Source of the DNA: Bacillota bacterium
Lineage (GTDB): Bacteria; Bacillota; Dethiobacteria; DTU022; UBA8154
Direction of reading: 5' to 3'
DNA: 64,000 nt
Assembly (NCBI GenBank): GCA_012728375.1
Contig: JAAYFF010000070.1
Coordinates: 41,304 to 105,303 of the forward strand
Positions 33,755-43,758 of the stretch are shown piece by piece; position 1 is the first letter of the stretch; each line of letters starts with the position of its first letter. Made by a program: the position numbers and the translations under genes. The notes below the pieces were generated by a model that searched no databases, was not told the origin of the DNA, and saw only the letters and a program-made list of their open reading frames with translations.

Positions 33755-34774
33755 ATGAGCCTCAGCGCCCGAAAAAAAGAGATTCTTCGAGCAGTGGTTG
33801 TTGATTATGTCAAGGCAGCGCAGCCTGTAGGCTCGAGAACTATTGCCAGGCGCTATCTTGTCGGTTTAAGCCCTGCCACCATAAGGAACGAGATGGCTGA
33901 TTTGGAAGAAATGGGATACCTTATTCAGCCGCATACCTCTGCAGGAAGAATTCCTTCACAAAAAGGGTACCGCTTTTATGTCGATGAGCTTATGGAAGTA
34001 ACGGATTTAGAGGAAGAGGAAATCGGTACGATTAGGAAGGCATTTACTGATCGCAAACTGAGAGAAATTGAAGAAATAATTAAAGACACATCTCAACTAC
34101 TTTCTTCATTGACCAATTACACTTCTTTAATTCTTGGACCGCGCTTGAGAAAGAGTGCCTTTAAGAAGTTGCAGATTATGCCCATTGATATGCAGAGAGG
34201 TTTGCTCGTCCTGGTAACGGATACCGGTTTTGTTAAAAATAAGATTATCAATCTTCCCCAGTCATTGTCTTTAGATGAACTAAACCGTATTGTATCCTAT
34301 TTGAACAGTAAATTAAGGGGTTTAACCGTAGATAAAATTACAGCACAATTAATACGGGAGTTGCGCAGGGACCTTTACTATCATGTCAAGTTCCTGGAGG
34401 AAACTTTTACTTTACTGGAGGAGAGCCTCGCCGAAGATGAAAGACGGGTCTTCCTGGGCGGTACGACAAATATACTAAACCAGCCCGAGTTTGGGAATAT
34501 TGAAAAGGTAAAAGCTTTGCTGACCCTTTTTGAGCAGCATTCGCTGCTGGCGACATTATTGACCCGTCCGGTAGTCGGTGTAGACGGTGTAGTTATTAAA
34601 ATCGGCAAAGAAAATGTCCTGGAAGAGGTTCAGGAGTGCAGCCTTGTTATGACCACTTACTGCCTGGGCAAAGAAGTTGTGGGCACAATTGGCCTGCTGG
34701 GTCCTACACGTATGGAGTATTCCAAGGCTGTTGCCGTGTTGCAGCATGTTGTTGATTCTTTGCAACAATTGTAA
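33755..34774 (+). CDS. hrcA: Heat-shock repressor HrcA
   Basis: HrcA binds CIRCE and represses class I heat-shock genes; folding by GroE keeps it active. This 339-residue protein has the N-terminal winged helix (SARKKEILRAVVVDYVKAAQPVGSRT region with LSPATIRNEMADLEEMGYL) and the C-terminal GAF-like dimerisation region. It is the first gene after a perfect CIRCE, with AAGGGGGGG before the ATG. Order hrcA-grpE-dnaK-dnaJ is the classical Firmicutes layout. Confidence 0.96.
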   Translation: MSLSARKKEILRAVVVDYVKAAQPVGSRTIARRYLVGLSPATIRNEMADLEEMGYLIQPHTSAGRIPSQKGYRFYVDELMEVTDLEEEEIGTIRKAFTDRKLREIEEIIKDTSQLLSSLTNYTSLILGPRLRKSAFKKLQIMPIDMQRGLLVLVTDTGFVKNKIINLPQSLSLDELNRIVSYLNSKLRGLTVDKITAQLIRELRRDLYYHVKFLEETFTLLEESLAEDERRVFLGGTTNILNQPEFGNIEKVKALLTLFEQHSLLATLLTRPVVGVDGVVIKIGKENVLEEVQECSLVMTTYCLGKEVVGTIGLLGPTRMEYSKAVAVLQHVVDSLQQL

Positions 34775-34808
34775 TTAGTTCGGGAATTACTATAAGGCGG
34801 TGAGAACT

Positions 34809-35477
34809 TTGACGGAAGAAAGCAGGCAAATTCCTAACAATAAATGGGAAGAAAAGCAATCCCAGGAGAAAGATAATAAAGATAATGTTAGCAATGTTAA
34901 CATGAAAGCAAATGAGCATGAAAAGGATGATGAAGGACAACTCCCTGGAAACGGTGAAGATTCGTCAGTTGAAGACACAGGCGGTGTTTCTTCTGATGAA
35001 GAAGCCAAGGTGCCGACTGAAGCGGAGTTGCAGTCTAGAATAGAAGAGCTTGAACGGGAAAAACAGGAGTTAATGGGCAGGTTGCTACGGCTGCAAGCTG
35101 ATTTTGACAATTACCGCAAAAGGATGCGCGCGGAAAAAGAGCTTTTGGAAGAAAACGCAAACTTTAATCTCATTCAGAAACTGTTGCCGGTGGTGGATAA
35201 CCTGGAGAGAGCCTCCCTATCTTCCACAGAAGCGAATGAGGCAGTAGTTGAAGGGGTGGCTATGATTACCAGGCAGTTTTTGGAAATCCTTAAAAAAGAG
35301 GGTGTCGAACCCATGGACTGCCAGGGAAAACCCTTTGATCCCAATTACCATGAAGCCGTCGTTCAGGAGAAAAATCCGGACTATAGTCCTGGAACTGTTA
35401 TCGAAGAAATACAAAAGGGATACTTTATGAAAGATAGGGTTTTGCGAATAAGTATGGTTAAGGTTTCCGGAGAATGA
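34809..35477 (+). CDS. grpE: Nucleotide exchange factor GrpE
   Basis: GrpE releases ADP from DnaK. The protein has a long acidic, low-complexity N-terminus, a coiled coil (LQSRIEELEREKQELMGRLLRL, residues about 75-95) and the conserved ADFDNYRKRMRAE and PVVDNLERA motifs, with the C-terminal beta domain (DPNYHEAV and GTVIEEIQKGY). The TTG at 34809 is chosen because the GTG at 34800 is inside the ribosome-binding sequence AAGGCGGTGAG. Confidence 0.95.
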   Translation: MTEESRQIPNNKWEEKQSQEKDNKDNVSNVNMKANEHEKDDEGQLPGNGEDSSVEDTGGVSSDEEAKVPTEAELQSRIEELEREKQELMGRLLRLQADFDNYRKRMRAEKELLEENANFNLIQKLLPVVDNLERASLSSTEANEAVVEGVAMITRQFLEILKKEGVEPMDCQGKPFDPNYHEAVVQEKNPDYSPGTVIEEIQKGYFMKDRVLRISMVKVSGE

Positions 35478-35548
35478 AAGAACCGCTGAAAAACTGTACC
35501 GGAACATTGTCACCTTGTGCTTAAACAATTTAATAAGGAGGGTTTAAA

Positions 35549-37393
35549 ATGTCAAAAGTAGTAGGTATTGACCTGGGAACGACCAACTCTGTCATTGCCG
35601 TCCTGGTAGGCGGAGAGCCTGAGATTATCCCCAACGCGGAAGGTAGCAGGCTGACTTCTTCTGTTGTTGCTTTTACAAAAGAGGGAGAGAGGATTGTCGG
35701 ACAGGTAGCCAGGCGGCAGGCAATAACCAACCCCGATCGCACCATTTCTTCAATAAAAAGAGAAATGGGTTCAAACTACAAAGTTGAAATTGACGGCAAG
35801 AAATACACTCCGCAGGAAATTTCGGCGATGATCCTGCAAAAACTCAAGACGGACGCGGAAAGTTACCTTGGAGAAAAAGTTGACAAGGCAGTCATTACAG
35901 TGCCGGCTTACTTTAGTGACAGTCAAAGGCAGGCCACCAAGGATGCCGGGAAAATAGCCGGCTTGGAGGTGCTGCGCATTATCAACGAACCGACAGCCGC
36001 GGCACTGGCTTACGGATTGGATAAAGGAGAAGATCATACCATTCTCGTTTACGATTTGGGCGGAGGAACATTTGATGTTTCTATTCTTGAACTCGGTGAT
36101 GGGGTTTTTGAGGTAAAGTCAACCAGCGGGAATAACCGCCTGGGCGGGGATGATTTTGACCAGAGGATTACTGATTATTTAATATCTGAATTTAAAAAGG
36201 ACACAGGCATTGATTTAGAAAAAGATCGTATGGCCATGCAGCGCTTAAAAGACGCCGCGGAAAAAGCAAAGATTGAACTGTCTACAGTAACAAGCACCAA
36301 CATTAACCTTCCCTTTATTACTGCTACCGCGGACGGTCCCAAGCACCTGGATATTACTCTGACGAGGGCAAAATTTGAAGAATTGATTTCTGATCTGGTC
36401 GACAAAACGGTAGAACCCATCAAACGGGCCCTTTCCGATGCCGGGTTGCAGCCTTCCGATATTGACCGGGTGCTCCTGGTCGGAGGTTCAACAAGAGTAC
36501 CCCTTGTGCAGAAGGTTATTAAAGATGTCCTTGGCAAGGAGCCGCACAAGGGGGTAAACCCTGATGAAGTAGTCTCCATGGGTGCCGCTATTCAGGCAGG
36601 CGTTCTTTCAGGGGAAGTAAAAGATGTTTTGCTTCTCGATGTAACGCCGCTTTCACTTGGAATTGAAACGCTTGGAGGAGTTTTTACCAAAATTATTGAA
36701 CGGAACACGACGATTCCCACTTCAAAAAAACAAATTTTTTCTACCGCTGCAGACAACCAGACCAGCGTGGAGATCCATGTGCTGCAAGGGGAGCGTCCCA
36801 TGGCAGCAGATAACAAGACCCTTGGGCGCTTTATACTCGACGGGATCCCTCCGGCCCCGCGCGGTGTACCGCAAATTGAAGTTTCCTTTGATATTGATGC
36901 AAACGGAATTGTGAATGTATCTGCCAAGGACCTGGGTACCGGGAAGGAGCAAAAGGTAACCATTACCGCTTCATCAGGCCTTTCCAACGAGGAAATTGAA
37001 GAAATGGTAAGACAGTCCAAGCAGTATGCCGAAGAAGACAAAAAACGCAGGGAGTTGGCTGATGCGAAAAACCAGGCTGATTCTCTTATTTACTCCGCGG
37101 AAAAGACTATGCGGGAGCTCGGTGATAAGATTACCGGCGACAAGAAGGCCAAACTGGAGAAAGCGATCCAGGAACTCAGGGATGCTGCGAGCGGCAATGA
37201 TCTTTCCAGGATTAAATCGGCAACAGATTCACTGAATTCCAGCCTTCACGAGGTATCTTCCCTTCTCTATGAGCAGGTAAAACAGCAAGCAGGCGGACAA
37301 AATGCCGGCCCGGGAGGAACGTCAGGCGCAGGAAAACAGGATGATGTGGTTGATGCTGATTACGAAGTCGTTGATGACGACGATAAAAAATAA
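35549..37393 (+). CDS. dnaK: Chaperone DnaK (Hsp70)
   Basis: This 614-residue Hsp70 has the three family signatures: [12 protein letters not shown] at the start, [16 protein letters not shown] ([14 protein letters not shown]) and [16 protein letters not shown]. The substrate-binding domain follows from about residue 360 and ends in the acidic [13 protein letters not shown] tail usual in Firmicutes. AAGGAGGG precedes the ATG. The N-terminal domain lacks the about 24-residue insertion seen in Gram-negative DnaK, in line with a Firmicutes host. Confidence 0.98.
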   Translation: MSKVVGIDLGTTNSVIAVLVGGEPEIIPNAEGSRLTSSVVAFTKEGERIVGQVARRQAITNPDRTISSIKREMGSNYKVEIDGKKYTPQEISAMILQKLKTDAESYLGEKVDKAVITVPAYFSDSQRQATKDAGKIAGLEVLRIINEPTAAALAYGLDKGEDHTILVYDLGGGTFDVSILELGDGVFEVKSTSGNNRLGGDDFDQRITDYLISEFKKDTGIDLEKDRMAMQRLKDAAEKAKIELSTVTSTNINLPFITATADGPKHLDITLTRAKFEELISDLVDKTVEPIKRALSDAGLQPSDIDRVLLVGGSTRVPLVQKVIKDVLGKEPHKGVNPDEVVSMGAAIQAGVLSGEVKDVLLLDVTPLSLGIETLGGVFTKIIERNTTIPTSKKQIFSTAADNQTSVEIHVLQGERPMAADNKTLGRFILDGIPPAPRGVPQIEVSFDIDANGIVNVSAKDLGTGKEQKVTITASSGLSNEEIEEMVRQSKQYAEEDKKRRELADAKNQADSLIYSAEKTMRELGDKITGDKKAKLEKAIQELRDAASGNDLSRIKSATDSLNSSLHEVSSLLYEQVKQQAGGQNAGPGGTSGAGKQDDVVDADYEVVDDDDKK

Positions 37394-37437
37394 AGAGATA
37401 GAAATATATAAGGCTGTATAAAAAGGGTGGGCTAATA

Positions 37438-38577
37438 ATGGCGAAGAGGGACTATTATGAAGTACTAGGCGTCAGCAGGGAGGCCGGGCCTGAAGAGATA
37501 AAGAAAGCTTACAGGAGATTGGCCCGGCAGTACCACCCCGATTTAAACCCGGGCAACAAGGAAACGGAAGAAAAATTTAAAGAAATACAAGAAGCTTATG
37601 ATGTACTCTCCGACCCCCAGAAAAGAGCAACCTATGACCGTTTTGGCCACCAGGAGGAAGTTTTTCAGGGTTTTGGCGGATTTGACGGCATGCGGGGGTT
37701 TACTTCAGGGATTGAGGATATTTTTGATGCCTTTTTCGGAGGCGGCTTTTCTACCGGTCGGCGCAGGTCGGAATCCGGGCCCAAGCGGGGAGCTGATCTG
37801 CGGTATGACCTTGAAATTACTCTGGAAGAGGCTGTAAAGGGGAAAAATACCTTCATTCGGCTTCATCGCCTGGAGCATTGCCCGGAATGCGGCGGCAGCG
37901 GTGCAAAAGACGGTTCATCCCCTGTAACCTGTCAGGCCTGTAACGGGACGGGACAGCAGCAATTTGTTAGGAATACTGCTTTCGGCAGTTTTGTCAGCGT
38001 TAAAACCTGTACAGCCTGCCATGGGGAGGGGCGCATTATTAAAGAACCCTGTCCTATGTGCCGGGGAGAGGGAAGAGTAAGCCGGGAAAGAAAGATTGAG
38101 GTAAAATTGCCGGCAGGGCTGGATAACGGAACAAAAATTAGAATGGCCGGCGAAGGGGAAGCCGGAACGAAAGGCGGCCCTCCGGGAGATCTCTATATTG
38201 TTATTTTCGTTCGTCCCCATGAGTTTTTTACGCGCCAGGGCAATGATCTGCTCTGCGAGGTACCCATCAGTTTCGTTCATGCAGCTTTGGGGGGCGAAAT
38301 TGAAATTCCAACTATTGACGGCAGAACGACATTGCGTATTCCTGAGGGTACCCAGCCGGATACCGTTTTACGTTTAAAGGGCAAAGGAGTTCCAAATGTC
38401 CGGGGCTTTGGAAAAGGTGATCAACTGGTTAAAATAAAGGTTGAGATCCCAAGGCGCCTTAACACAAAACAGAAGAAACTGCTGCGCGATTTTGCCCTGG
38501 CAAGCGGCTTAGATATTTCAGCAAGCCAGGATAAAGGGTTCATTCATCGTTTCAAAGATACCTTGGGCGGAAAATAA
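37438..38577 (+). CDS. dnaJ: Co-chaperone DnaJ (Hsp40)
   Basis: The 379-residue DnaJ has a J domain (residues 1-70, HPD motif in QYHPDLN), a short glycine/phenylalanine-rich linker, four zinc-binding CxxCxGxG repeats ([32 protein letters not shown]) and the C-terminal substrate-binding domain. It stimulates DnaK ATPase and delivers clients. It ends the chaperone part of the operon, and rsmE follows about 55 bp later. Confidence 0.97.
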   Translation: MAKRDYYEVLGVSREAGPEEIKKAYRRLARQYHPDLNPGNKETEEKFKEIQEAYDVLSDPQKRATYDRFGHQEEVFQGFGGFDGMRGFTSGIEDIFDAFFGGGFSTGRRRSESGPKRGADLRYDLEITLEEAVKGKNTFIRLHRLEHCPECGGSGAKDGSSPVTCQACNGTGQQQFVRNTAFGSFVSVKTCTACHGEGRIIKEPCPMCRGEGRVSRERKIEVKLPAGLDNGTKIRMAGEGEAGTKGGPPGDLYIVIFVRPHEFFTRQGNDLLCEVPISFVHAALGGEIEIPTIDGRTTLRIPEGTQPDTVLRLKGKGVPNVRGFGKGDQLVKIKVEIPRRLNTKQKKLLRDFALASGLDISASQDKGFIHRFKDTLGGK

Positions 38578-38631
38578 CCATGGCTGTAGGATTTGACGTT
38601 AGTTACTGAAGGGGAATATTTGGGGGCGCAG

Positions 38632-39378
38632 ATGGTACCTTGGTTTTTTGTGTCAACTGAAGCATTGCAACAGCAAACGGTTTTTCTTCCCCCGGAGGTG
38701 CTTCACCATCTGAATGTTCTTCGCCTACAAAAAGGCGATCTAATTGTTTTGTCGGATGGAAACGGAAACGCTTTTAAGGCGAGTCTTACCGGTCTGGAAG
38801 CTTCAAAGGGGGAAGCTGTGATCCTGGGCGAGGCGCTTCCTACAAATGAGCCTTTGCTGCAGATAACCCTTTTCCCCGGGATTACTAAAGGAGAAAAGAT
38901 GGAACATGTTATCCGCCATTCCGTTGAACTCGGGGTAAAGAAGATTGTGCCCGTTATCTCGAAAAGATCTATTGTCAGGCTTTCCCGGCAAAAAAAAGAC
39001 GAAAAAAGCAGGCGCTGGCAAAAAATTGCCCGGTCTGCGGCGGGGCAGTGCCGCAGGAGCTTTATTCCTTCCGTTGCACTGCCTCTGGAATTTGATGAAA
39101 TGCTGGACTACTGGCGAAAGGAGAAGTTCGAGGCCATTATTGTTCCCTGGGAAGAGGAAAAAATTGCCGGTTTGCACCGGACCCTGGAGGCCTTTCCAAA
39201 GGGACTAAAGAAAGTAGGGGTTTTTACCGGACCGGAAGGCGGAATTTCCCCGGAGGAAATGGAGCAGATGCGAAAAATTCCGGGGGTGTATGCCGTAAGC
39301 CTAGGTCCCCGGATATTGAGGGCAGAAACAGCCCCTCTGGCTGTTCTCTCCGTTCTTATGTGCCACTTCGATTGGTGA
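38632..39378 (+). CDS. rsmE: 16S rRNA m3U1498 methyltransferase RsmE
   Basis: RsmE methylates U1498 of 16S rRNA using SAM and belongs to the SPOUT (knotted) class. The protein of about 248 residues has an N-terminal PUA-like domain (LPPEVLHHLNVLRLQKGD) and a C-terminal knot with FTGPEGGISPEE and SLGPRILRAETAPL, both SAM-binding. The ATG at 38632 with GGGGG 5 nt upstream matches the usual MVPWFF start; TTG codons at 38593 and 38620 are longer options. Confidence 0.94.
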   Translation: MVPWFFVSTEALQQQTVFLPPEVLHHLNVLRLQKGDLIVLSDGNGNAFKASLTGLEASKGEAVILGEALPTNEPLLQITLFPGITKGEKMEHVIRHSVELGVKKIVPVISKRSIVRLSRQKKDEKSRRWQKIARSAAGQCRRSFIPSVALPLEFDEMLDYWRKEKFEAIIVPWEEEKIAGLHRTLEAFPKGLKKVGVFTGPEGGISPEEMEQMRKIPGVYAVSLGPRILRAETAPLAVLSVLMCHFDW

Positions 39379-39391
39379 AAGGGGTTATTTT

Positions 39392-40735
39392 TTGAACAGG
39401 CTTTCTAAGCAACAATATAAAACCGCGGTTTATACGCTGGGCTGTAAGGTGAACTATTTTGAATCAGAGGCTTTAAAAGAGCAATTTCGCCGGTATGGTT
39501 TCAGTGTTGTTGAAGGCGGGGAAAAAGCCGATATTTATGTGGTTAATTCTTGTGCGGTTACCCATCAGGCAGCCCGGAAATCCAGGCAGCTTGTTCGCAA
39601 ACTTAAAAAGTTTAACCCTGAAGCTTTAATAGTTTTAGTCGGGTGTTACCCGCAGGCTGACCCGGAGGAAGCAACCTTGCTTCCGGAGGTGGATCTTTTT
39701 ATAGGTACCGGAGAAAAGCTGCTCTTGCCCGAACTGGTTAAAAGAAAATTAACCGGGGAAAAGGAAAAAAATAAGATCCGGCCTTACCTGGAGGATACAA
39801 AAGAAGTTTTTGAAGATATGCCCTGGACTCCCGAGCAGGGGAGAACCAGGGCCTTTTTAAAGATCCAGGACGGGTGCCGTCAGTTTTGCACGTATTGCAT
39901 CATTCCTTTGGCCAGAGGACCTCTTCGCAGCCTTGCACCGGAACGGGGAATGTACTATCTTCGGGAAATTGGACGGAGCGGTTTTAAGGAGGTTGTTCTC
40001 ACAGGGATTCACCTGGGGCTTTACGGTATTGATCTTGCTCACCCGGTAAATTTAACTTCATTCCTCAAGAAGGCTGTTACAGTGGAGGGTATCGAAAGGA
40101 TACGCCTGAGCTCCCTGGAGCCTGCGGATATTACGGAGGAATTGATCGAGACCATTCGCCGGAATGAGAAAATTTGCCGGCATCTTCATATTCCGCTGCA
40201 AAGCGGGGACGATACTGTTTTGCAAAGGATGGGGCGTCCCTATAACACAGATTATTTTCGCAAGCTGTTAAACAGGCTGTACAGTGAAATTCCCGATCTG
40301 GCTGTGAGCACAGATGTAATGGTGGGCTTCCCCGGAGAGGACGGGGACAAATTCCGGCGAAGTCTGGAATTTGTCCAGAGCTCAGCTTTCAGCCGTCTTC
40401 ATGTTTTTAAATATTCCCCCCGCAAAGGAACCAGGGCTGCGGAAATGACTCCGCAAGTTCAGGAGAAAGAGAAGGAAAGGCGGAGTAAAGAAATGATCCG
40501 GTTGGGGAAAAAACTTTCCCGTTCTTTCCAGGATACTTTTTTAGGCCGTACTCTTCCCGTATTATTGGAAAAAGAGGAAAAAAATTTGCAGGGAACAGTG
40601 TTCTGGGAAGGTCTGACCTCCAATTATCTCCGCACCAGAGTAAAGATGCCCGAAGGAAACTGGAAGGGGAAAATGGTAAATGTTCTCCTTGAAGAGAGTT
40701 TGGAGGGTTTTTTGAAGGGACGGCGCATAGAGTAA
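39392..40735 (+). CDS. mtaB: tRNA (N6-threonylcarbamoyladenosine37) methylthiotransferase MtaB
   Basis: This radical-SAM enzyme adds a methylthio group to t6A37 of tRNA. The N-terminal UPF0004 domain has its cysteines (TLGCKVN, NSCAVT, GCYPQ), the radical-SAM motif is CRQFCTYCIIP, and a TRAM-like domain ends the 447-residue protein. The start TLGCKVNYFESE separates MtaB from MiaB. The start codon is TTG after GAAAGGGG, 13 bp after rsmE; both act in translation fidelity. Confidence 0.94.
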   Translation: MNRLSKQQYKTAVYTLGCKVNYFESEALKEQFRRYGFSVVEGGEKADIYVVNSCAVTHQAARKSRQLVRKLKKFNPEALIVLVGCYPQADPEEATLLPEVDLFIGTGEKLLLPELVKRKLTGEKEKNKIRPYLEDTKEVFEDMPWTPEQGRTRAFLKIQDGCRQFCTYCIIPLARGPLRSLAPERGMYYLREIGRSGFKEVVLTGIHLGLYGIDLAHPVNLTSFLKKAVTVEGIERIRLSSLEPADITEELIETIRRNEKICRHLHIPLQSGDDTVLQRMGRPYNTDYFRKLLNRLYSEIPDLAVSTDVMVGFPGEDGDKFRRSLEFVQSSAFSRLHVFKYSPRKGTRAAEMTPQVQEKEKERRSKEMIRLGKKLSRSFQDTFLGRTLPVLLEKEEKNLQGTVFWEGLTSNYLRTRVKMPEGNWKGKMVNVLLEESLEGFLKGRRIE

Positions 40736-40827
40736 AATTTCTTCTCCTTAGCGGGCAAGAAATTGGTCATATCTGTATTCTCCCCTGCATAAGATCAATG
40801 AAGAAAGTCCATGATGGGGGGAGAGTA

Positions 40828-41391
40828 ATGAAAAGAAAAAGCAAATTTTTTGTTTTCGAAGCCCGGCGGCTGGTTCCATTATTGTTTTTGCTTGTTTTAT
40901 TGCTAGGATTGACGGTTTATGATAACTTTTTCCGCGTGAGAACAACGACGGGCCCGGTTGAGCTGGACGAAGGCCTGGCCTTTACCACGACGGATTGGGG
41001 TGAAATTTCTCCACCTGCATCTTTTACTGTTGTTGGCGACTATGACGAATGGATCAGGGTTTCCGGTGAATTGGGGCTAAACCTTCCCGATTATCCCTTT
41101 AATGCAGCGGAGGAAGTCGCCGTGTTTGCCGTTAATGGGGAAATCCAGCGCATGGATGTTCTTCCCCGGCCTGATGAAGTGGGAATTCAAGTGCTGGTAG
41201 AGCCGATGGATAAACACTTTCATGTTGTTACGGTGGCTCGCCAGGCAGTTGACCATGAGAATGCTGTTTGGGAATTTGTCGACAATCAGGGCCAAGTCTT
41301 AAGCAGGATTACACCGTTCTGGCAGAAGAACGGGGAACCCGGACAGGAAGAGTTGCAAGAAGAGGAAGAGGAAGAAAAAGTTGTCAAGTGA
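40828..41391 (+). CDS. Membrane-anchored protein of unknown function
   Basis: This is a 187-residue protein with a single transmembrane segment near the N-terminus ([17 protein letters not shown], residues about 16-32), a positively charged start and an extracytoplasmic beta-rich domain, ending in a highly acidic glutamate tail. I do not recognise the family. The ATG at 40828 is chosen because GGGGGGAGAG lies 3-12 nt upstream; the ATG at 40798 gives an unlikely extension. It lies alone between mtaB and the minus-strand pair. Confidence 0.75.
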   Translation: MKRKSKFFVFEARRLVPLLFLLVLLLGLTVYDNFFRVRTTTGPVELDEGLAFTTTDWGEISPPASFTVVGDYDEWIRVSGELGLNLPDYPFNAAEEVAVFAVNGEIQRMDVLPRPDEVGIQVLVEPMDKHFHVVTVARQAVDHENAVWEFVDNQGQVLSRITPFWQKNGEPGQEELQEEEEEEKVVK

Positions 41392-41502
41392 ACTTTAGTA
41401 ACTGGTAGTTAAGGGTAATAATTGCCGTGATTATGAATAAGGAAAGGTAAGAATAAATGTAAAATCTTAAGTAAACGGTTTTGCTGTCTTTGTTACTTGT
41501 TT

Positions 41503-41889
41503 TTATGCAGAACCGTTTTGACCTTTTTCGTTTTCAACCTGCTCCCATATTTCCGAGGACAAAATATCCTGCATAGCCTCGCTGATAATTTTTTGAATGT
41601 CAGTGAGGATAATGCTGAATTTATATTCCGCTTCCAGATATTCTTTGACAACAAGGTTGAGATTAGCAACTTCCAGCAGGCGGGAGAGTTGCTTTTCCTG
41701 TTCCGGGGCTATCTCAATGCCGGAAATTTTTTGCTTTTGCATGTTCCACTGGATCTTGCGAAGGTCGCTAATCATTTTTTTTGCATCGCTGTCCTCCTGC
41801 AATTTTTCCTTTGCTGCTTTAAAATTCTTATACTCAGGAGAGGATTTGATCGCTTTAACCAGGGCATGCGCACAATCATAAATGTTCAT
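41503..41889 (-). CDS. YlbF/YmcA-family protein
   Basis: This 128-residue all-helical protein has the YlbF/YmcA pattern: repeated amphipathic helices around KAAKEKLQEDSDAKKMISDLRKIQ and LNLVVKEYLEAE. In Bacillus, YlbF and YmcA form the Y-complex with YaaT that assists RNase Y and affects biofilm and sporulation. Whether this one acts the same is inference. It is on the minus strand downstream of mnmH, separated by 35 bp, and probably co-transcribed. Confidence 0.85.
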   Translation of the reverse strand: MNIYDCAHALVKAIKSSPEYKNFKAAKEKLQEDSDAKKMISDLRKIQWNMQKQKISGIEIAPEQEKQLSRLLEVANLNLVVKEYLEAEYKFSIILTDIQKIISEAMQDILSSEIWEQVENEKGQNGSA

Positions 41890-41924
41890 TTTAATTGCCT
41901 CCTAGGTTTCATATGATGTTGAAA

Positions 41925-42986
41925 TCAGCGAGGATTAGCTGTCAGGTATTTTCCGGCCTTCTCCTCGATGAAACCCTTAATTTTAAGGGCTGCCTCCAGT
42001 GGACTCCTGCTGTCAACTTCCAAAATAAAAGAAGTATTTTCCGGTTTTGAATCTTTGTAAAGCCGGTCATAATATGTGCTGCAAAGTCCGGCAACGAGTT
42101 CCGGAAATTTTTTTTCTCTTGCCAGGGAAATGAACTGTTCTGCTGTCCCTTTGAGGTATTTTTTCAGCGATTGGATTGCTCTTATTACTGCTTCTATTTC
42201 TTCTTCCGTGCGCGGGGTATACTCCTGCAGCAGTCTTTCGACCCGGTTTGCCAGGGGAGATTTCAAAAGTATATGGTTTCCGTTAAGAATGCCCTGGTAG
42301 AGAAAATCCGGCAAATGGATGGAGCCGATTCTTTTTCCTTCCCCTTCAACAATAAGATATTCGGAGTTTTTTAATTCCTCCAGACGGTTCCAGAGGAGGC
42401 TGTCGAAGTCTTTTTGGTATCTTGGTTTGGGAAGGCCCAGGTGACCAAAGGCGGATCCCCTATGGCCGGCCAACGCTTCCAGGTCAAGAACCGGACAACC
42501 CAAGCTGCCCATTATCTTTAGCACTTCTGTTTTACCGGTACCGGTAAGTCCGTTTAAGACAAAAAGGGGCATTGTAAGTTTGTACCCATTCAGACGGTCG
42601 AGGATAAAGCGTCTGTATGCCTTATACCCCCCTTCCAGCCGGTAGATGGGAAAATCCATAATTTCTGCCAGAAGAGCGTGTAAGCTTTTGCTGCGCATCC
42701 CCCCCCGCCAACAGTAAAGGACGGGTACTCCCTGACGGCTGATCTTTTCAATCTGTCCGGTTATCTCCGGAAGTTTGGGGGAGACAAAAGAAATTCCTTT
42801 AAGGCGGGCTTTTTGTTGATTCTGGCTGTATAACAATCCGATCATTTCCCGTTCCTGGTCGTCAAGAAGGGGAATGTTAACTGATCCCGGAATAGAACCT
42901 CTGGAAAATTCCGAAGGAGAGCGCAGATCAATAAATACCGGATTGTTTAATTTTAGAGCTTCTTGAAAAGAAATTGCTTTAAACAA
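41925..42986 (-). CDS. mnmH: tRNA 2-selenouridine synthase MnmH (SelU)
   Basis: MnmH exchanges sulfur for selenium in the wobble 2-thiouridine of tRNAs, using selenophosphate and a geranylated intermediate. The 353-residue protein has an N-terminal rhodanese domain (FIDLRSPSEF start, active C92 in YCWRGGMRS) and a C-terminal P-loop domain (GLTGTGKT, residues 146-153). Both are the MnmH hallmark. It implies that the host makes selenophosphate (selD elsewhere). It is the only clear minus-strand operon of the housekeeping half. Confidence 0.93.
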   Translation of the reverse strand: MFKAISFQEALKLNNPVFIDLRSPSEFSRGSIPGSVNIPLLDDQEREMIGLLYSQNQQKARLKGISFVSPKLPEITGQIEKISRQGVPVLYCWRGGMRSKSLHALLAEIMDFPIYRLEGGYKAYRRFILDRLNGYKLTMPLFVLNGLTGTGKTEVLKIMGSLGCPVLDLEALAGHRGSAFGHLGLPKPRYQKDFDSLLWNRLEELKNSEYLIVEGEGKRIGSIHLPDFLYQGILNGNHILLKSPLANRVERLLQEYTPRTEEEIEAVIRAIQSLKKYLKGTAEQFISLAREKKFPELVAGLCSTYYDRLYKDSKPENTSFILEVDSRSPLEAALKIKGFIEEKAGKYLTANPR

Positions 42987-43075
42987 ATTTTGTGCACATC
43001 CTTAAGAAAAAGCCGTCTTTCAAAGAGAAGTCTCTTAATGAAATATTATATCAAAATTTACGCAAAGATAAAATC

Positions 43076-43086
43076 AGTGGTATAAT
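43076..43086 (+). promoter_or_regulatory. Extended -10 promoter of the HIT gene
   Basis: A perfect TATAAT (43081-43086) is preceded by an extended TG (GTGG-TATAAT). No good -35 is found 17 bp upstream, as is common for extended -10 promoters. The HIT start is 34 bp downstream of the TATAAT and mnmH points away. Confidence 0.6.
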
Positions 43087-43119
43087 AGAATCATTATAAC
43101 AATAACAGGAGGAATTTTT

Positions 43120-43452
43120 GTGGAAGATTGTATTTTTTGTAAGATTATCAGAAAGGAGATCCCAACCGAGCTTGTCTACGAAGATGAAAAGGTGATCGCA
43201 TTTAACGATATCAATCCTGAGGCGCCGGTACATATCTTGATTATTCCCAAAGAACATATTCCTACTTTAAATGATATTGGACCGGAGCAAAAAAACCTGA
43301 TGGGACATATACTTTGGACAATAAAAGAGATTGCCCGCATGAAAAACCTGCAGGAAAGCGGTTATCGAATCTTGACAAATTGCGGAACCGGGGCCGGACA
43401 GGTTGTTTTTCACCTTCATTTTCATCTGCTGGGAGGCAAACGCTTCGAATAA
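43120..43452 (+). CDS. HIT-family nucleotide hydrolase/transferase
   Basis: This 110-residue protein has the histidine-triad HxHxHxx motif as HLHFHLL near the C-terminus, and the start CIFCKIIRKEIP with a CxxC pair and the conserved IIPKEHI segment. HIT proteins of this branch (HinT-like) hydrolyse adenosine phosphoramidates. GGAGGAA is 6 nt before the GTG start. The gene stands alone under its own promoter. Confidence 0.94.
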   Translation: MEDCIFCKIIRKEIPTELVYEDEKVIAFNDINPEAPVHILIIPKEHIPTLNDIGPEQKNLMGHILWTIKEIARMKNLQESGYRILTNCGTGAGQVVFHLHFHLLGGKRFE

Positions 43453-43758
43453 AGTTTTATTGTAACTGCTAAAGAGGTTAATGTATAAGTAAAGTTGCGG
43501 GGACGGTTCGAGCGTCTCCGTAGCGAAGCGAAGACTTGGGGACATTCCTCTGCAATCGCTGTAACAGATTATCTCTTAGACTAAGCAGTTACTTTTAATC
43601 TTTAATTTTCCGGTATGTTTCTTTTATTTTTTTTGTCCTGGAATTTAGCTTTTCCTTTCGTTGACAGAGTAGATAGCGAGAAGGTATAATAAGCTGAAGG
43701 ATTAGGTTACAGGCTGCGGTTTTTTGGATTTGAGGTTTGGGCGAGGGGAGGGATAGAG
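43453..43758. other. Intergenic region between HIT gene and rpsU
   Basis: This 306-bp gap has no convincing ORF. It holds the rpsU promoter at 43661-43690. A short segment around 43498-43544 (GGGGACGGTT followed by CGTCTCCG and CTTGGGGAC) looks like a degenerate local repeat and may be a small mobile remnant; I see no firm boundary. T-rich runs at 43617-43636 may terminate transcription from the HIT gene. Confidence 0.6.
43661..43690 (+). promoter_or_regulatory. Consensus sigmaA promoter of rpsU
   Basis: TTGACA (43661-43666) and TATAAT (43685-43690) are both perfect, with an 18-bp spacer. This is the strongest promoter in the window and lies 69 bp before the rpsU start, fitting a highly expressed ribosomal gene. 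Confidence 0.9.

Noticed and set aside
40737..40764. AATTTCTT/AAGAAATT inverted repeat after mtaB as a terminator
   Set aside because: The stem is AT-rich, only 8 bp, and no T-run follows.
41472..41520. AACGGTTTTGC inverted repeat at the 3' end of ylbF as a terminator
   Set aside because: One arm lies inside the ylbF coding end, there is a mismatch, and the T-run on the minus strand is weak; possible but not supported enough.
43490..43545. Small palindromic repeat or CRISPR-like unit in the HIT-rpsU gap
   Set aside because: It occurs once, has no regular spacing and no clear ends. No CRISPR array was seen anywhere in the window.
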